DNA from: Styela clava
Taxonomy: Eukaryota > Chordata > Ascidiacea > Stolidobranchia > Styelidae
Length of the DNA: 64,000 nt
Assembly: GCF_964204865.1 (NCBI RefSeq)
Contig: NC_135259.1
Span: forward strand, 19,540,974 to 19,604,973
Direction of reading: 5' to 3'
The position numbers and the translations under genes are program-made. This document shows positions 35,901 to 46,763 of this stretch, one piece after another; positions within the stretch are counted from its first letter, which is position 1; the number at the start of each line of letters is the position of its first letter. The notes beneath the pieces were generated by a model. The model was not told the DNA's origin and made no database searches. It saw only the letters and a program-made list of their open reading frames with translations.

Positions 35901-37747
35901 CGCGAGTATTCATAAAACTCAGATTTGGGTCGCGCTCGAAAAAGTTTAAGAACCACTGTTCTATAGGTTCAGGGACTTCTGTGTTAGCCAAGTGAATATA
36001 CCTCCTGCCCATAGGTTTCAGTCCATTTACACAACTTGATGTAAAGTAGGCAAACAAGATTAGTTACCTCCATATTGGTACACACACTTCTGGAGCGCCG
36101 AATATTGTAGGCATACTTCATCACTCTGAACGAGCAATATAGACAGTAACAAAATCTTTATAGTTGCCAGTTTTTGAGACATTTTCAGTCCCCGGTTTTA
36201 TCAGTACTTTCTGCTTCTAATAAAACCGTTAGCCTGCTTTTGGACACTCCGTGTTAACTGGAATTCATTTCTAAGTATATCTAACAAGTATAAATCGTTT
36301 TCCCAGGATCCACTGCCAGAGAGAAGCCCTAGTCCATCATACAGTCCTAAGTTTGAAAAACATTCCCATGTTGTTCTCCCTCCATGCAACTCCTTAGAAG
36401 AATTGAATGAATGGCTGGATAATCAGGTTAGTGGTCTTGATTTTCTAATAAGGCTGAATTTGGTGCTCCCGAAGTATGTACACCAAGATGGCGCACAACC
36501 TGAACCCCAACCTGGTACACATACTGTGTTTATAATGTGCGCCATCTTGGTGCACATACTTCGGGAGCTCCCTGAATTTTACATTTTTTCACAGATCTTG
36601 TATTTTCATAATTACGAAAATCAGACTCTCAATTTTTAACTCTTCAGAATTTTATGCTCGAAATTTAGGCTTTTTCATATCGCATAGTTTTTTGTTTTCA
36701 AAATTTTGTTTTCTCATGAAGTATCTTTACATCCTGCTGCACAACAAAATACATTAGTGACAACGGCAAGTGTTTAAAAGGGCCACACTAAAGGAAATTT
36801 GAAATACATAAATTTTACTGCACCAATAATTTACCAAAAAGACACTGAGTTGCAAGGGTAACAATTTTTTTTATTTTGGAAAAAGGAATGAGCCTGCTTT
36901 CTTATTTTGTTTGAATCAGGTTATTACAATATAAATCTTATTCAGGAGTCAGGACATCTAAGCTTGTGTGGAGCTAGGTACTATAAATTTAAATATTCTC
37001 CTGCGTTCACCAGTCCATGTTGGGAATGGGATTAGTTTGCCAGTTATTTGTTTTCAAATGCTTGAACTCTATGGTAGATGATAGTGGATAGAAGTCCAGC
37101 ATTCCGCTTGTACATAATTATTCCTGTATGGGATTCTAACCTGCGAACTCACGCATGGTAATCAGAGGTGTTGTAGAGAGGCGAGAGCGTATTCCTAACG
37201 CCTAGCACGTTGCGTCACACCGTTGAGCCTTTATCCTCTTATTCAGGACATCTATGCTTGTGCGAAGAGAGTAACTTGTGTTCAATTACGAGCGACTGTA
37301 CGTACATTTGTTCGAACGGCAATGACCAAAACCCTCGCTAAAACATTCAGTTGGAGTGGACTCGGAATACGAAGATTAAAAACAAAAACTTGTTTCAAAG
37401 ATCACAAAGTCTTCAATTATCTTATCGGTAAGTTGATGTCTGTTTGTTGTCTATTCAGACCAGCGGTTCCTATCGAAGAGACCGAAAAATATAGAAATAA
37501 TCAGAAATAATTTCACTCAGAGACTCTTTGTTTTTGAATGGGAGCCTCTGATTGCTGTCAGTTTTTATTCTTTATTTTAATTATGCATCAACTTACAGAT
37601 GTTCTTCATGAGACTCCGCACAGACATGCAACATCAAGTGAAATAGCTGATGCAATTAAAAAAGTTCTTGTTGGCGTCGGAGATTGGGACGTTCGGAGAA
37701 GTCAACGATACGGCTCTTCCTTCCCTTCAATCGCTTTCTTTCCTTGA
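32966..37747 (+). CDS. A4: DUF4806-like protein of five-gene array, 331 aa
   Basis: Exons 32966-33152, 33820-33955, 34677-34899, 36307-36426, 37247-37427, 37599-37747 (TGA); phases as in A1. Module: MPHYICVRF, NECWLVGESHCRWPQSG. Exon 2 short, with YETCARRAYSTQQSWG. Exon 3: Thr-rich leader, NPRKRKATSDAE, helix LKRLEESISTINKNLNGRL. Exon 4 is short (40 codons) and lacks the His-rich stretch of A1/A3, ending LEELNEWLDNQ. Exons 5-6: LRATVRTF, LAKTFSWSGLGIRRLKTK, FKDHKVFNYLI, IADAIKKVLVGVGDWD, then VRRSQRYGSS in place of the GGR of the other copies, and -IAFFP. Subtype S. Its intron 3 contains a nested hAT-in-MITE insertion. Function unknown; domain call by pattern. Confidence 0.88.
35065..35958 (+). 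mobile_element. hAT transposon relic with perfect 8-bp TSD
   Basis: Ends CAGTGGTTCTTAAAGTATGG and CTTTAAGAACCACTG-type inverse (aaaaagtttaagaaccactg); TTCTATAG on both flanks (35057-35064, 35959-35966). 894 bp, too short for a full transposase. Keeps a piece of the transposase 3' end (35637-35809), so it is an internally deleted copy of an autonomous element. Confidence 0.9.
35637..35809 (+). pseudogene. hAT transposase C-terminal remnant, frameshifted
   Basis: Frame one reads FATRHLCERGYLALTVIKTK; after a frame change at about 35700 a second frame reads RNRLDTRDNLRIALSKIE and runs to a TGA at 35807. Together this is the pattern of the hAT dimerisation region of ZBED5/Buster-like transposases. 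One frameshift and lack of the rest show it is dead. Confidence 0.75.
36462..36571. mobile_element. Short palindromic MITE family A in A4 intron 4, perfect 8-bp TSD
   Basis: GGTGCTCCCGAAGTATGTAC and its inverse end ACTTCGGGAGCTCC; CTGAATTT on both flanks (36454-36461, 36572-36579). Only 110 bp, almost a pure hairpin. Confidence 0.92.
36950..36985 (+). pseudogene. Partial copy of A4 exon 5 start
   Basis: tcag followed by gacatctaagcttgtgtgga matches the real exon 5 beginning (gacatctatgcttgtgcgaa at 37247) about 300 bases upstream, with a stop codon at the fourth position region. Non-functional. Confidence 0.6.
37005..37228 (-). mobile_element. tRNA-derived SINE in A4 intron 4
   Basis: On the - strand: head with gtgacgcaacgtgctaggcg (A-box-like) and a B-box-like gttagaatccc, then a body with caaataactggcaaactaat and catggactggtgaacgc. 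Ends 18 bases before exon 5. Confidence 0.65.
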
Positions 37748-37870
37748 TTGATAAACTTAAAGGGGGAGTTTTGTGAAAAATGATAGCCTGCTACAAGTGG
37801 CCAATATTGCCTATTTTCCCAAGTGTCGATGGGAACATTTTACTACAGTGGTTCATGCAATAGTCTAGTC

Positions 37871-38168
37871 CAGTGGTTCTCAAACTTTTCAAGTCACGAC
37901 CCCTTTTAGAATTTGTGGAGTGACGCTCCAGCCTCAAAAATAACTAGCTAACACTGATAGTAAGGCGGAAGTACCGTATGTTTTATTGAAAAAAAAAACA
38001 GTTTGAAAAACATGGGTGGAATAGCAAACAATAAAGATATTTAAATATTCAAAATATGACCAGCAAGATCAAATCTAACAAATATTTTTATTTTTAATTA
38101 GCTTCACCCCCCTCAAAAATTGTGTACGCCCCCCTCGTGTGGCGCGCCCCGCTGTTTGAAAACCACTG
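37871..38168. mobile_element. hAT-like MITE
   Basis: CAGTGGTTCTCAAACTTTTC and inverse TTTGAAAACCACTG; flanks gtctagtc and gtctacta share 6 of 8 bases. Confidence 0.75.
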
Positions 38169-38286
38169 GTCTACTAGATGTATCTGTTTTCAAGTATTGA
38201 TTATTTTAGGACAGGGTTTTTCAAACTGGGGGTTCCAACCCCCCAGTAGGGTGCACAAAAAGGCTCAATGGAGGTCGCATTATGCT

Positions 38287-38393
38287 GACGCTTTCGAAGT
38301 ATGTGCACCAAGATGGCGCACAACCTGAACCCTAACCTGGTACACATACTATGTTCAGGTTGTGCGCCATCTTGGTGCACATACTTCTGGAGG
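38287..38393. mobile_element. Short palindromic MITE family A
   Basis: gaagtatgtgcaccaagatg and inverse catcttggtgcacatacttc around aacctgaaccctaacc. It sits in a hAT-like fragment that begins at about 38215 (tttttcaaactgggggttcc). Confidence 0.75.
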
Positions 38394-38695
38394 TCCATTT
38401 TTGTGCAAAGTTTAGACTTCTTTTATCAATATTGAAAGTCTGTGATTCGAACTCCAGAAAATTCAGATTTTTGACTTCCCTGACAACTTTGACTCCCTCG
38501 AAAACCTGCTAAACTCCAATAGCAGCTTGAAATGGCAATAAAAAGTTGTCTTGCTTATTGACTCACCATATTTTTGCAATTGAGATGACTCATCAATTTC
38601 TTTATAGGATGACTTATCAAATTCTTTGTAAGCAGCTCATTTCTTCCTTTAGAATTTAGAAATAAAATTTTTGAATGAATTTGTGTACAATTGAG

Positions 38696-38941
38696 GGTAC
38701 TCCTGTCCTGTAGTATGTGAACCAAGATGGCGGACAAAGGAATGTAGTATGTGTACCAGGTTAGGGTTAGGCTATAACTTCAGGAACAAATACTACAGGA
38801 GTCACATGGCTAGTCCCCGAACTTGTAATAGAACTAAAATAAGTAAAATTGGAATAAAATTATGGCCTGATAGTTATACTAACATTATACACATTCTACG
38901 TTCCGGTGTCCGCCATCTTGGTTCACATACTTCAGGAGTAT
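38696..38941. mobile_element. MITE family A, long form
   Basis: ggtactcctg...gtagtatgtgaaccaagatg and inverse catcttggttcacatacttc then aggagtatc. Internal aactaaaataagtaaaattg as in the 12110 and 19286 copies. Confidence 0.75.
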
Positions 38942-39956
38942 CAAATCTTCTTGACCATTAATTATGTTTTTTCACTTTTATCTCCATATTTTTAGTGTAT
39001 TTTTTCATATTTCTGTATTTTAATGTTTTTTTTTCGAGTATTTAGCCTAGAATAGGCCTTTTATCCTGATTTCAGTCTCAAATTTAAAATCTTGAGTTTT
39101 TCCGCAAAAGGTGCTTTGAATTGTTCGTATCCGTCATTAATTCATTCTTTCACATGCCAAAGTACAAATGCATTTCAGTGTGAAGGAAGGTGTGATACAC
39201 CAGTGATGGTTGTCTTATATATCGATTTGTTTGGATAGCATCTTTCTCATACACATATCACTACTAATTTTATTTTCCTGTTTTAAATCATGTCTTATAC
39301 GGTCGCTAGAAAAACAAAAAATTTGTTTTTTTAAAGGCGTATGTTATATTCCACTTACAGATGCTCAAAATGTTGCCCGCGTACGTCAGAGGAGTGTCTT
39401 AACCTAGAAGTCCTAGGGTTTCAATGGGTAATTTGCAGGATATTGTTTTAACTCCACCTATACACATTTTATTTGTGTTCTCATTTGACTCATTTCCTGC
39501 CTTTTTAGCGACTACCATGTTTGCTATTGTCACATTATTGCATTCAGTGGCTCGTAAAATTTTGTGATTTACAGCCCTCGCCAAAAACATTTTAATTACT
39601 CTCTGGCTCCCCTGCACTCAGGGGCACGGTGAATTTTTCTGCTGCCTAGGCGAGTTTCTGGTACTAATGCCCCTTTTTACAAAAATAATTCGAGGGATAA
39701 ACAGACAAACTATTCTGTTGCCCAGGGCGAGTTCCTGATACCCTACCCTTATTCCAACTTCAAAAACAATTTGTGTGATACAAAGATTATAAATGTTGTT
39801 ATACATGAGAATGGATATATATTGAAGGTCAAGTAAGAGTGAAATGTTTGTATTAATTATTAAATCATCAAATTGAGCAACAAACTCACGTGTATGAGAT
39901 CAAACTCATTTATCAGCCGTCCACATACAACATGCTGCCAAATCATCAAATTAGGC

Positions 39957-40236
39957 AACGAGAATATCAGTCAGAGACCGAAGACTTGTCGTTCGAAAGT
40001 TAGGGGATCCCCCAAAACAGCGCTCTTATTCCATAGTGACATATTGTGTCCCATCACTAATTAATTAATAACTATACTTATAATAATATACTTATAATTA
40101 TACGACATAATTCATCCAAAATCAATAGGCTTCTGGTCCGACATATGATGAATGCACATGCAAAATCTGGAGCAAATGCAATCTTGCTTTCGTTAGATAT
40201 CGCTCGCATCTAACAGACAGACAGACAAATACCTAT
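39957..40236 (+). repeat. Family C dispersed repeat, copy 3
   Basis: gagaatatcagtcagagacc to cagacagacagacaaatacc, well aligned with 9716-10007. Confidence 0.75.
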
Positions 40237-40472
40237 GCATCCTACAATGTGCTTCCTCTATGGAGGCCCCTGCACTACAATGAAGAAATTCTCAACTTTG
40301 TTTTATTACAATATATTTGATAATCTATGTTAAAAATACTTTTTACAATGTATTTGAAGTAGTGGATTATATGATTTCGATAGTCATGTTTTTTTCTAAA
40401 ATCTGACGTACTCAATGACTCTGTCACAAGTCAATCAGAGTTATTTTAGCTCCAACATTAAAGTTCTTGGAG

Positions 40473-40646
40473 GGTACTTGCGAAGTATGTGAACCAAGAT
40501 GGCGGACACCAGAATGTAGTATGTGTACCAGGTTAGGGTTCGGACATACTTTTATTCTGATTTTTTGAAATTAAGGCCTAAGCCTAACCCGGTACACATG
40601 CTACGTCCCGGTGACCGCCATCTTGATCTACATACTTCGGGAATAC
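40473..40646. mobile_element. MITE family A
   Basis: ggtacttgcgaagtatgtga...accaagatggcggacacc and inverse gtgaccgccatcttgatc...acttcgggaatacc. Shorter middle than 12110. No TSD match. Confidence 0.75.
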
Positions 40647-41158
40647 CAAAATGACGAGTTGTGAGGGACTAATTTCTCCGTCATCGGGTCTACAATATCT
40701 TTGAAGTACATGGAAACTATATAGATTCCACCTTTACAGAAAAGAATTTGAAAAGGAGGTATGCCCTGATTTCTCTTTGATTGTTGATATTAATAAATCT
40801 AATCTGTTGTTACATTATCTTGTGAAATCTTTATTTATTGCCAAATTTTCTTTTTCAAATTATCATGTTACATTATCTGTCTTATCTTACGTTATCAGTA
40901 GGATTTTACTTAAACATGGTACATTGAATTTTTTAAGATTTTTGGATACAGTAATGAGTAGATTCTGTAAGAGTAGATATGTCAAGTTTTATCGCTCATC
41001 AGTAGCACATTTAAAAAGATGTTCTTGTTCTTTTCCAATCAAACAGTAATTACTTATCTTTCTGGAATTTGTAATGATTGATCAGTGTAATATGAAAATG
41101 TTGTATTATTGCAAGAGTGATTACTAACTTTTGTCGCTCACTAACACACAATTCTTAT

Positions 41159-41262
41159 GGACCTCCTGAAGTATGCGCACCGAGATGGCGCACAACCTGA
41201 ACTCAGGCTGTGTACCAGGTTCAGGTTGTGCGACATCTTGGTGCACATACTTCAGGAGTACC
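41159..41262. mobile_element. Short palindromic MITE family A
   Basis: ggacctcctgaagtatgcgc and inverse cacatacttcaggagtacc; flanks attcttat and atttttat (7 of 8). Confidence 0.82.
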
Positions 41263-41695
41263 ATTTTTATATTATAGTGTATTTTAAGACTTTTGCATTT
41301 TTGTTGCCTAAAAATCTTTGGCCCATTAGTTTTTATGCAAATGAAAACTACAAGAAAACAAACAACTCTTTCGCAAAAAAAGACACTTGCAAAGAGAGTA
41401 TCAGCATTCAGTGCTCCAACAATAAAAAATTCAACCATTATCACTCAAATGAAAGCAATTTTTTCTAGTAATTTTTAAATGGTTTGTGGCCTGAAATTGT
41501 TCTTGTGGCCCAGTAGTGGGCCATTGCCCACTGGTGAAGAATCGGTGGCATAGAGCAAGTCTCTGTACAAGCGGGTGCTGATAAAAGTAAAGTCACTGAC
41601 ATTTGAAAAGGGCACCATTCTTGCAGTTCCAGTTTGGTGGTATTCTCCACCAGGTGCTCAGACGCACTGAAAGAGAAATTAAGATTCCATTAGAA

Positions 41696-41921
41696 CATCG
41701 GTTCCCAAAGTTGTTTGTTTGTGCGGTGCTAAATTATCCGTGTAATCATTACGAAAGAAAAAAACATGGCTCACTCACACAAACAAACAAAATGCTGCTT
41801 TCGAATAAAACTTAATTTTGTGATCACCAATGTGTACTTTATGCCTTTTAAAATTTGTAAATGTGTAGACCTGAAGAAAAAAGGGTCTAGTGCGTCGAGG
41901 CGTACCGTTCGGGAACCACTG
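41696..41921. mobile_element. hAT-like MITE
   Basis: catcggttcccaaagttg and inverse ttcgggaaccactg; flanks cattagaa and cattagga (7 of 8). Confidence 0.7.
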
Positions 41922-42140
41922 CATTAGGAAACCTAAATTTCTAGAACTTATTAACAACTCTGTACATTTATTGTATTTTTTTATTCATTGATTTTGTTAT
42001 ATTGCTTCACATTCAAGCTAACTTTTTCCTAATAGCTTTTACATTTGATTACGTGCTCTTAACCTGTAAAGTAACATTATTTTGTTTTTTCTTCAGATTT
42101 TTATTTTAAACTAGACTCGATAGGGTATTGTAACTCTAGG

Positions 42141-45100
42141 ATGCCACATTTTATCTGTGTTAGATTTCAAGTTGATGGGCGAATTGTTGTTGTCCATGAA
42201 TCATGGCTGGTTGGTGAAGCCCATTGTAGATGGCCACAATCTGGCAGCATTGAAGAAATGGTGAAATTAATGACAAAACCCAAATCTGAATGGGGGGTTT
42301 GGGAAATTGATATTTTGGGGGGAGACGGTAAGTGACTTGTTGTTTAGGATAGGGTTTACATATTTATCTTGTAGAGAAGAAAGTTGATAAGTCGGCATAA
42401 TCATATGGTTTTTAGTTTTTCCCACTGGGTTCCATGATGGAAACGAGAGAGTTTCTTTAGCAATAACGTTTGGTGTATCATGACCTTCAACTGATAAGTA
42501 TAAGGAGTGCATACTACGGTAATCGTACTGGGCGATAGTTGCCCCGCTATATAAGTATATATAAATATACATTTGTGAAACTAAACGTTTTAGGGCTCAA
42601 GGATAGTCAGGAACCAAAATATGGAAAGCTCATAACATCATGTATAAATGTTAGTGACAGTCTCACCTTTTAATATTTTTCAGATGATTATGAAACTTGT
42701 GCAAGAAGAGCGTACAGTACGCAACAATCTTGGGGAGGGGTAATCCCCAAACCAACATGTACAACAGTGCCACCACCCCCTCCCACGTCAATTACCCCGC
42801 AGCCTGCACCATCTGATGTTCGATATGCAATGGATTATATCAATGAACTAGGAAGAAGGTAACCTTTCAACTCTAACCTTTAAACCCAGTGTTTTTGAGA
42901 TAATATTTATGTTTTTTGTTCTGAGGAAGTAATTTGAATTATTTATAATTTTGCTTTACACAAGACATGTGTATAAATAAATAGGGTGTTGTGTTCCGAA
43001 GGAAAAGAATCTATATTTTGCAAAGTATAGTCCAACCAAGTAAGCGAGGTTTTTGGTAGTTAAATTGGGCAGGCAAATGTCGAACAAGAAGATAGGAGGA
43101 ATAGAATTCACAAACTTATCCCGGGGATAGGGGGAAAGTCGCTATAACAGCTTAATCATATTATGGTGAACCATGGCCTCTCGTCCGGTCACCAGTCCAT
43201 GTCGGGTATGGGATTAGTTAGCCAGTTATTTGTTTCAGATGCATAGACTTAATGGTGGAGGAAGCTGTAACCGACCAGCGATTTTATAAACCACCCAGTA
43301 GGTTACCGTACCGCATATTCCTTTCGGGGGATAGATTATAAAATATTTTGTTTTGCTCTACTTGTCCTGATCATATATTAAATGCATCAATCATTCTAAC
43401 TGAGCTGAGTGACTTGCGGGCCGCACTAACATTAAACTTTCATACCATGGCGGAGGCCGCAAACTATCGTCCTGCGGGCCGCAATTGGGCCACGAGTTTG
43501 AGACCCCTGCCCCACGGGATTCGACCTTGCGGACCTACGCAGGTTAATCAGAGGTGTGATGGCGAGCGTATTTCTAACGCTTAGCACAATGCGCCACACC
43601 GCTGAGTCAACATTACAGTTATACCAAGCTATAGTGGCTCCTTACCTCTGTTTGGAACAAAATTCTCTGAGCATCTTTTTTTTATTTCAAGGAACTCTGA
43701 TATACCTCGGGAGTCACTGACCCCAATTCCAGCTCCACCGAACCCCAAGAAAAAGAAAACGTCAACAACAACTTCAGATCATGAGAAGAGCAGCGCTGAA
43801 ATAAAAGCCACCTTGGCAAGACTTGAGGAATCTGTGTCGATAATAAACATAAATTTATCGCTTCGATTAAAAACGATCGAAGATAAATTGAAACCACTGC
43901 TTGAAGGGGTGAGTATGCTATAAAACAGGGGTGTGCAACCTGCGGCCCAAAATGGACCTCCTGAAGTATGCGCACCAAGATGGCGCATACCCTGAACTCA
44001 GGTTGTGTACCAGGTAGGGTTCAGGTTATGTGACATCTGAGTACGCATACTTCAAGAGCACTGAAAAAATTGTGCGTACGGAGAAATGCCAATTTTGAAT
44101 TGTGTGCGCTAGTGCTCTTGTCATGAGATTAATAACAATATTTTCGGGCCTGCGATGGACAAAGGTGTGGCAGTTTCATCCAGTTATTTGTATTTGGCCC
44201 TTCTGTATTAGAGGTCGCTCACCCCTGTCATAAACTATGCTTGTTTGACACCGCCTGTCTCAGATAAGGCATGTAATGATTTTCATAATGATTTTTTGGG
44301 GCATCAATCCAGTCAACAATTTGGCTATTGTATCTTCGGAAACAGAAAAAACTTATTAAGGTTCAGAAAACTAAATTTGGCTCTCCAGAAGTGTGTGTAC
44401 CAATATGGAGGTAACTAATTTTGTTCGCCTACTTTACATCAAGTTGAATAAATGGACTGAAACCTATGGGCAGGAGGTGTGTTCACTTGGCTAACACAGA
44501 CAGTCCCCGAACTCGTAATAATCTAAAATACGGAAAATTGGAATAAAATTATGGCCTAATCCTAACCTGGTACAAACACTTCGAGAGTACTCTAAACTTT
44601 GAAAAAAAAACAGAAGATTTTAAAATATTTTTGTGTTGTTTTCATCAGGAGAATGCATCATCAAATGCAGGCAAAAGAAGTCCTCCTCATGAACGTCAAT
44701 CACTCACTGTGTTGCCTCCTGCTACCACTATGGGAGAACTCGATGAATGGCTGGATAATCAGGTGAGCGATTGCATACATGGATGCTGTGGCTTCATGAA
44801 CTAATCCCAACTTAATGTAAATAGCCATGACTGCTGTTTCTGGAAAGATTTACACCGACTCCAAATACTGTGCTGTTTAAAATACGCTTCCTGATTGACA
44901 ATTATATTTATCAGTCTCGGGTTAAGTTCAGCTTTTAACAAACCCAATTTTGACAGCATAGCTCAGATGCATTCTCTGTTTTGGCTCTTACTTTGTGAAG
45001 TTTGAAAATTTGTTTCCATAAAACTCCACAGCCTAATTCCAAGGCATTCTTTTTCCAGAACGCATTTGTAGTATCGAAACGAGTATCATGTACGCAACTC

Positions 45101-46316
45101 CAACTATGAACCACTATAAGATAAATTCTTTAACTTCCAACACCAAATTTTGACTGCCAAAAACTGTCTAATTTATTTTTTTGCTCCAACTTCCAATTCA
45201 ATAAAACAAACAACCTCGACTCCACAGCTGTATAATTGCAGTTCATTCTCTTTCCAGTATCGAAACGAGTATCATGTATGCAACTCCAAACACTAAGCCA
45301 TTAAAAAAAATTTATACTTCAACTTCCAAAACCAAATTTTGACTGCAAAACTTTGTCTAATTTTCTTCTTTGGCTCCAACTTCCAATTTGAATAAAATTT
45401 AACAAACTTGACTCCACAGCTCAGCTTAGCCCTAATAAGTCCAGTTCTTCTCTTTCAGAACATATTTGCAGTATCAAAACGAGTATCCTGTACGCAACTA
45501 CGAGCAACCGTTCGAATGTTTGTTAAAACTGTGATGAAGAAAAGTCTTGCAAAAACGTTCAGTTGGAGCGGACTAGGGAATAGAAGATTGAGGACAAAAA
45601 CAAGCTTCAAAGATCATAAAATATTTAATTTTCTTATTGGTGAGTGTTCTGTTGAAGCATTTCTAATAAGTTTAGTTTGATGGCCCCAACTAAGTAAGTG
45701 TTCAACCAAACCAATCATTCAGATGCACCAATTTGGACATGTTGGCCTATGTTGGCCAGCAATCATCTCGCACATAGGTATCCTGTACGGGATTTGAACC
45801 TGCGAAGCTATGCGGAGTAATAAGAGGTGTGGAGGCGAAAGTATTTCTTCAGCCTGCCACATCGTCAAGCGAACCTTTTTTTCTGAATGGATTAAATGGT
45901 ATATTTTTATCATGAAGAGCGAATGTGGATGGGCACAGATCCAATCAATCTCGAGCAGAAACTTGCTTATGTATCTTTCCGTTAGTGGTAAATACTTTTA
46001 ACTTCAATCTTCAGACCTTGTATCAGGACGTAGGCTCTTATTTCAGTTTAAAACTAAAACTGAAGAAACTAATGAACAAAATTTCTAGGAATCATCAAAA
46101 GTCACAACTAATAAACCTGCATATTTTTGTACAATGAATTTTCATTAAATAATAATAACTTTTATTTTAGACGTACTTCATGAGACCCAACATAGACATT
46201 CATCAGAAGCAGAGATTGCAGATTCGATAAAGAAAGTTCTGGCGGGTGTAGGAGATTGGGATGGGGGTCGCACTGCAAGATTCTCATCTTACCCCACTAT
46301 TGCGTTCTTCCCTTGA
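42141..46316 (+). CDS. A5: DUF4806-like protein of five-gene array, 339 aa
   Basis: Exons 42141-42327, 42684-42858, 43692-43908, 44649-44762, 45459-45639, 46171-46316 (TGA); phases as in A1. Module: MPHFICVRF, ESWLVGEAHCRWPQSGSIEE. Exon 2 is the long form: proline-rich (TVPPPPPTSITPQP), then YAMDYINELGRR. Exon 3 has a different basic patch (PKKKKTSTTTSD) and helix LARLEESVSIININLSLRL. Exon 4 is the shortest (38 codons), ending MGELDEWLDNQ. Exon 5 starts with Asn rather than Asp: NIFAVSKRVSC, then LRATVRMF, LAKTFSWSGLGNRRLRTK, FKDHKIFNFLI. Exon 6: IADSIKKVLAGVGDWDGGR, -IAFFP. Subtype L with A2. Two broken copies of the exon 5 start lie just upstream of the real one. Function unknown; domain call by pattern. 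Confidence 0.88.
43125..43615 (-). mobile_element. tRNA-derived SINE in A5 intron 2, interrupted
   Basis: On the - strand: gtgtggcgcattgtgctaag (A box) and ggtcgaatcccg (B box), then body text (caaataactggctaactaat, catggactggtgaccggacg, accatggttc-like). A hAT-like stretch ending gtttgagacccctg is inserted between head and body. Confidence 0.7.
43926..44226. mobile_element. hAT-like MITE in A5 intron 3, with nested family A MITE
   Basis: CAGGGGTGTGCAACCTGCGG at the left, gtcgctcacccctg at the right. A short family A palindrome (43954-44062, gaagtatgcgcaccaagatg and a worn inverse) lies inside it. Confidence 0.7.
44379..44591 (-). mobile_element. GG-ended MITE family B in A5 intron 3
   Basis: ggctctccagaagtgtgtgt at the left, acttcgagagtact at the right; flanks ctaaattt and ctaaactt (7 of 8). 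Confidence 0.85.
44920..45480 (+). repeat. Tandem triplication including the start of A5 exon 5
   Basis: Three units of about 190-215 bases share caaattttgactgc, ggctccaacttccaatt and ctccacagc, then a pyrimidine tract, AG and the exon 5 start. The exon-like starts are at 45059, 45258 (lacking the first 13 bases) and the functional 45459. The first two end in stops and have no donor. Confidence 0.85.
45765..45875 (-). mobile_element. tRNA-like SINE head in A5 intron 5
   Basis: On the - strand: tgtggcaggctgaagaaata and ggttcaaatcccgtacagg (a good B box). The body is not evident. Confidence 0.5.
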
Positions 46317-46763
46317 GAGGCAAAAGAGAGGAAAGGGAAAACATTTAAGGGGTGAGAAACCGAAATTCTGTATTTGGTGTATTCCTGGAAAACGAGATTT
46401 TATTTTTATTTTTTTGGGGGGGGGAGGGGGGCATAAAAATAAAAACCCTGTCTTAAAGCATGTTATCTTTACATTTAAGGAGTGAGTGGTAAAAGACAGA
46501 GTTCAGGATTTTTTTTTTTTCAAGTTCAATTTTTTTTACCCAGGGTCATGAAACAGCAACCCAATTTTAGCAGTTGTTATCATCCCACTTCATTGAATGA
46601 TGGTGAAAGTACTACTTGTCAATTAATGGCCACTTGAAGTCTTTATCATATTTGACCATGGAAAAGGGAAGCTGATAAGGCATATTACATTAAGTATGAT
46701 AGGAGTATATTACCTGAAACACACTGATTCGTACAATCAATCGATTCGTGAGGTACAGTCATA

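Larger units (their letters stand above)
34980..36100 (+). mobile_element. Family B MITE in A4 intron 3, split by a hAT relic
   Basis: Left part 34980-35064 (ggtacttctgtagtgtg, taggccataattttattccg), right part 35959-36100 (gttagccaagtgaatatacc to acttctggagcgcc). The two parts join to one family B element once the inserted 894 bp and one TSD copy are removed. Confidence 0.88.
37748..42140. other. Intergenic A4-A5
   Basis: No gene. Filled with hAT-like elements (37871-38168, 41696-41921), four family A MITEs (38287, 38696, 40473, 41159), and family C copy 3. A good acceptor-like tttgttttttcttcag ends at 42096, 45 bases before the A5 start codon. Confidence 0.6.

Noticed and set aside
39350..39405. 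Exon-6-like acceptor (cacttacag followed by atgctcaaaatg)
   Set aside because: Similarity to the A4 exon 6 start (acttacagatgttcttcatg) covers only about 12 bases, and the frame does not continue as exon 6.
40777..41049. 90-codon open frame on the + strand
   Set aside because: AT-rich Leu/Phe/Ser composition, no start context, splice site or family match; likely chance.
43525..43612. Possible tRNA gene on the - strand
   Set aside because: A- and B-box-like motifs are present, but stems do not pair well and the segment continues into the SINE body.
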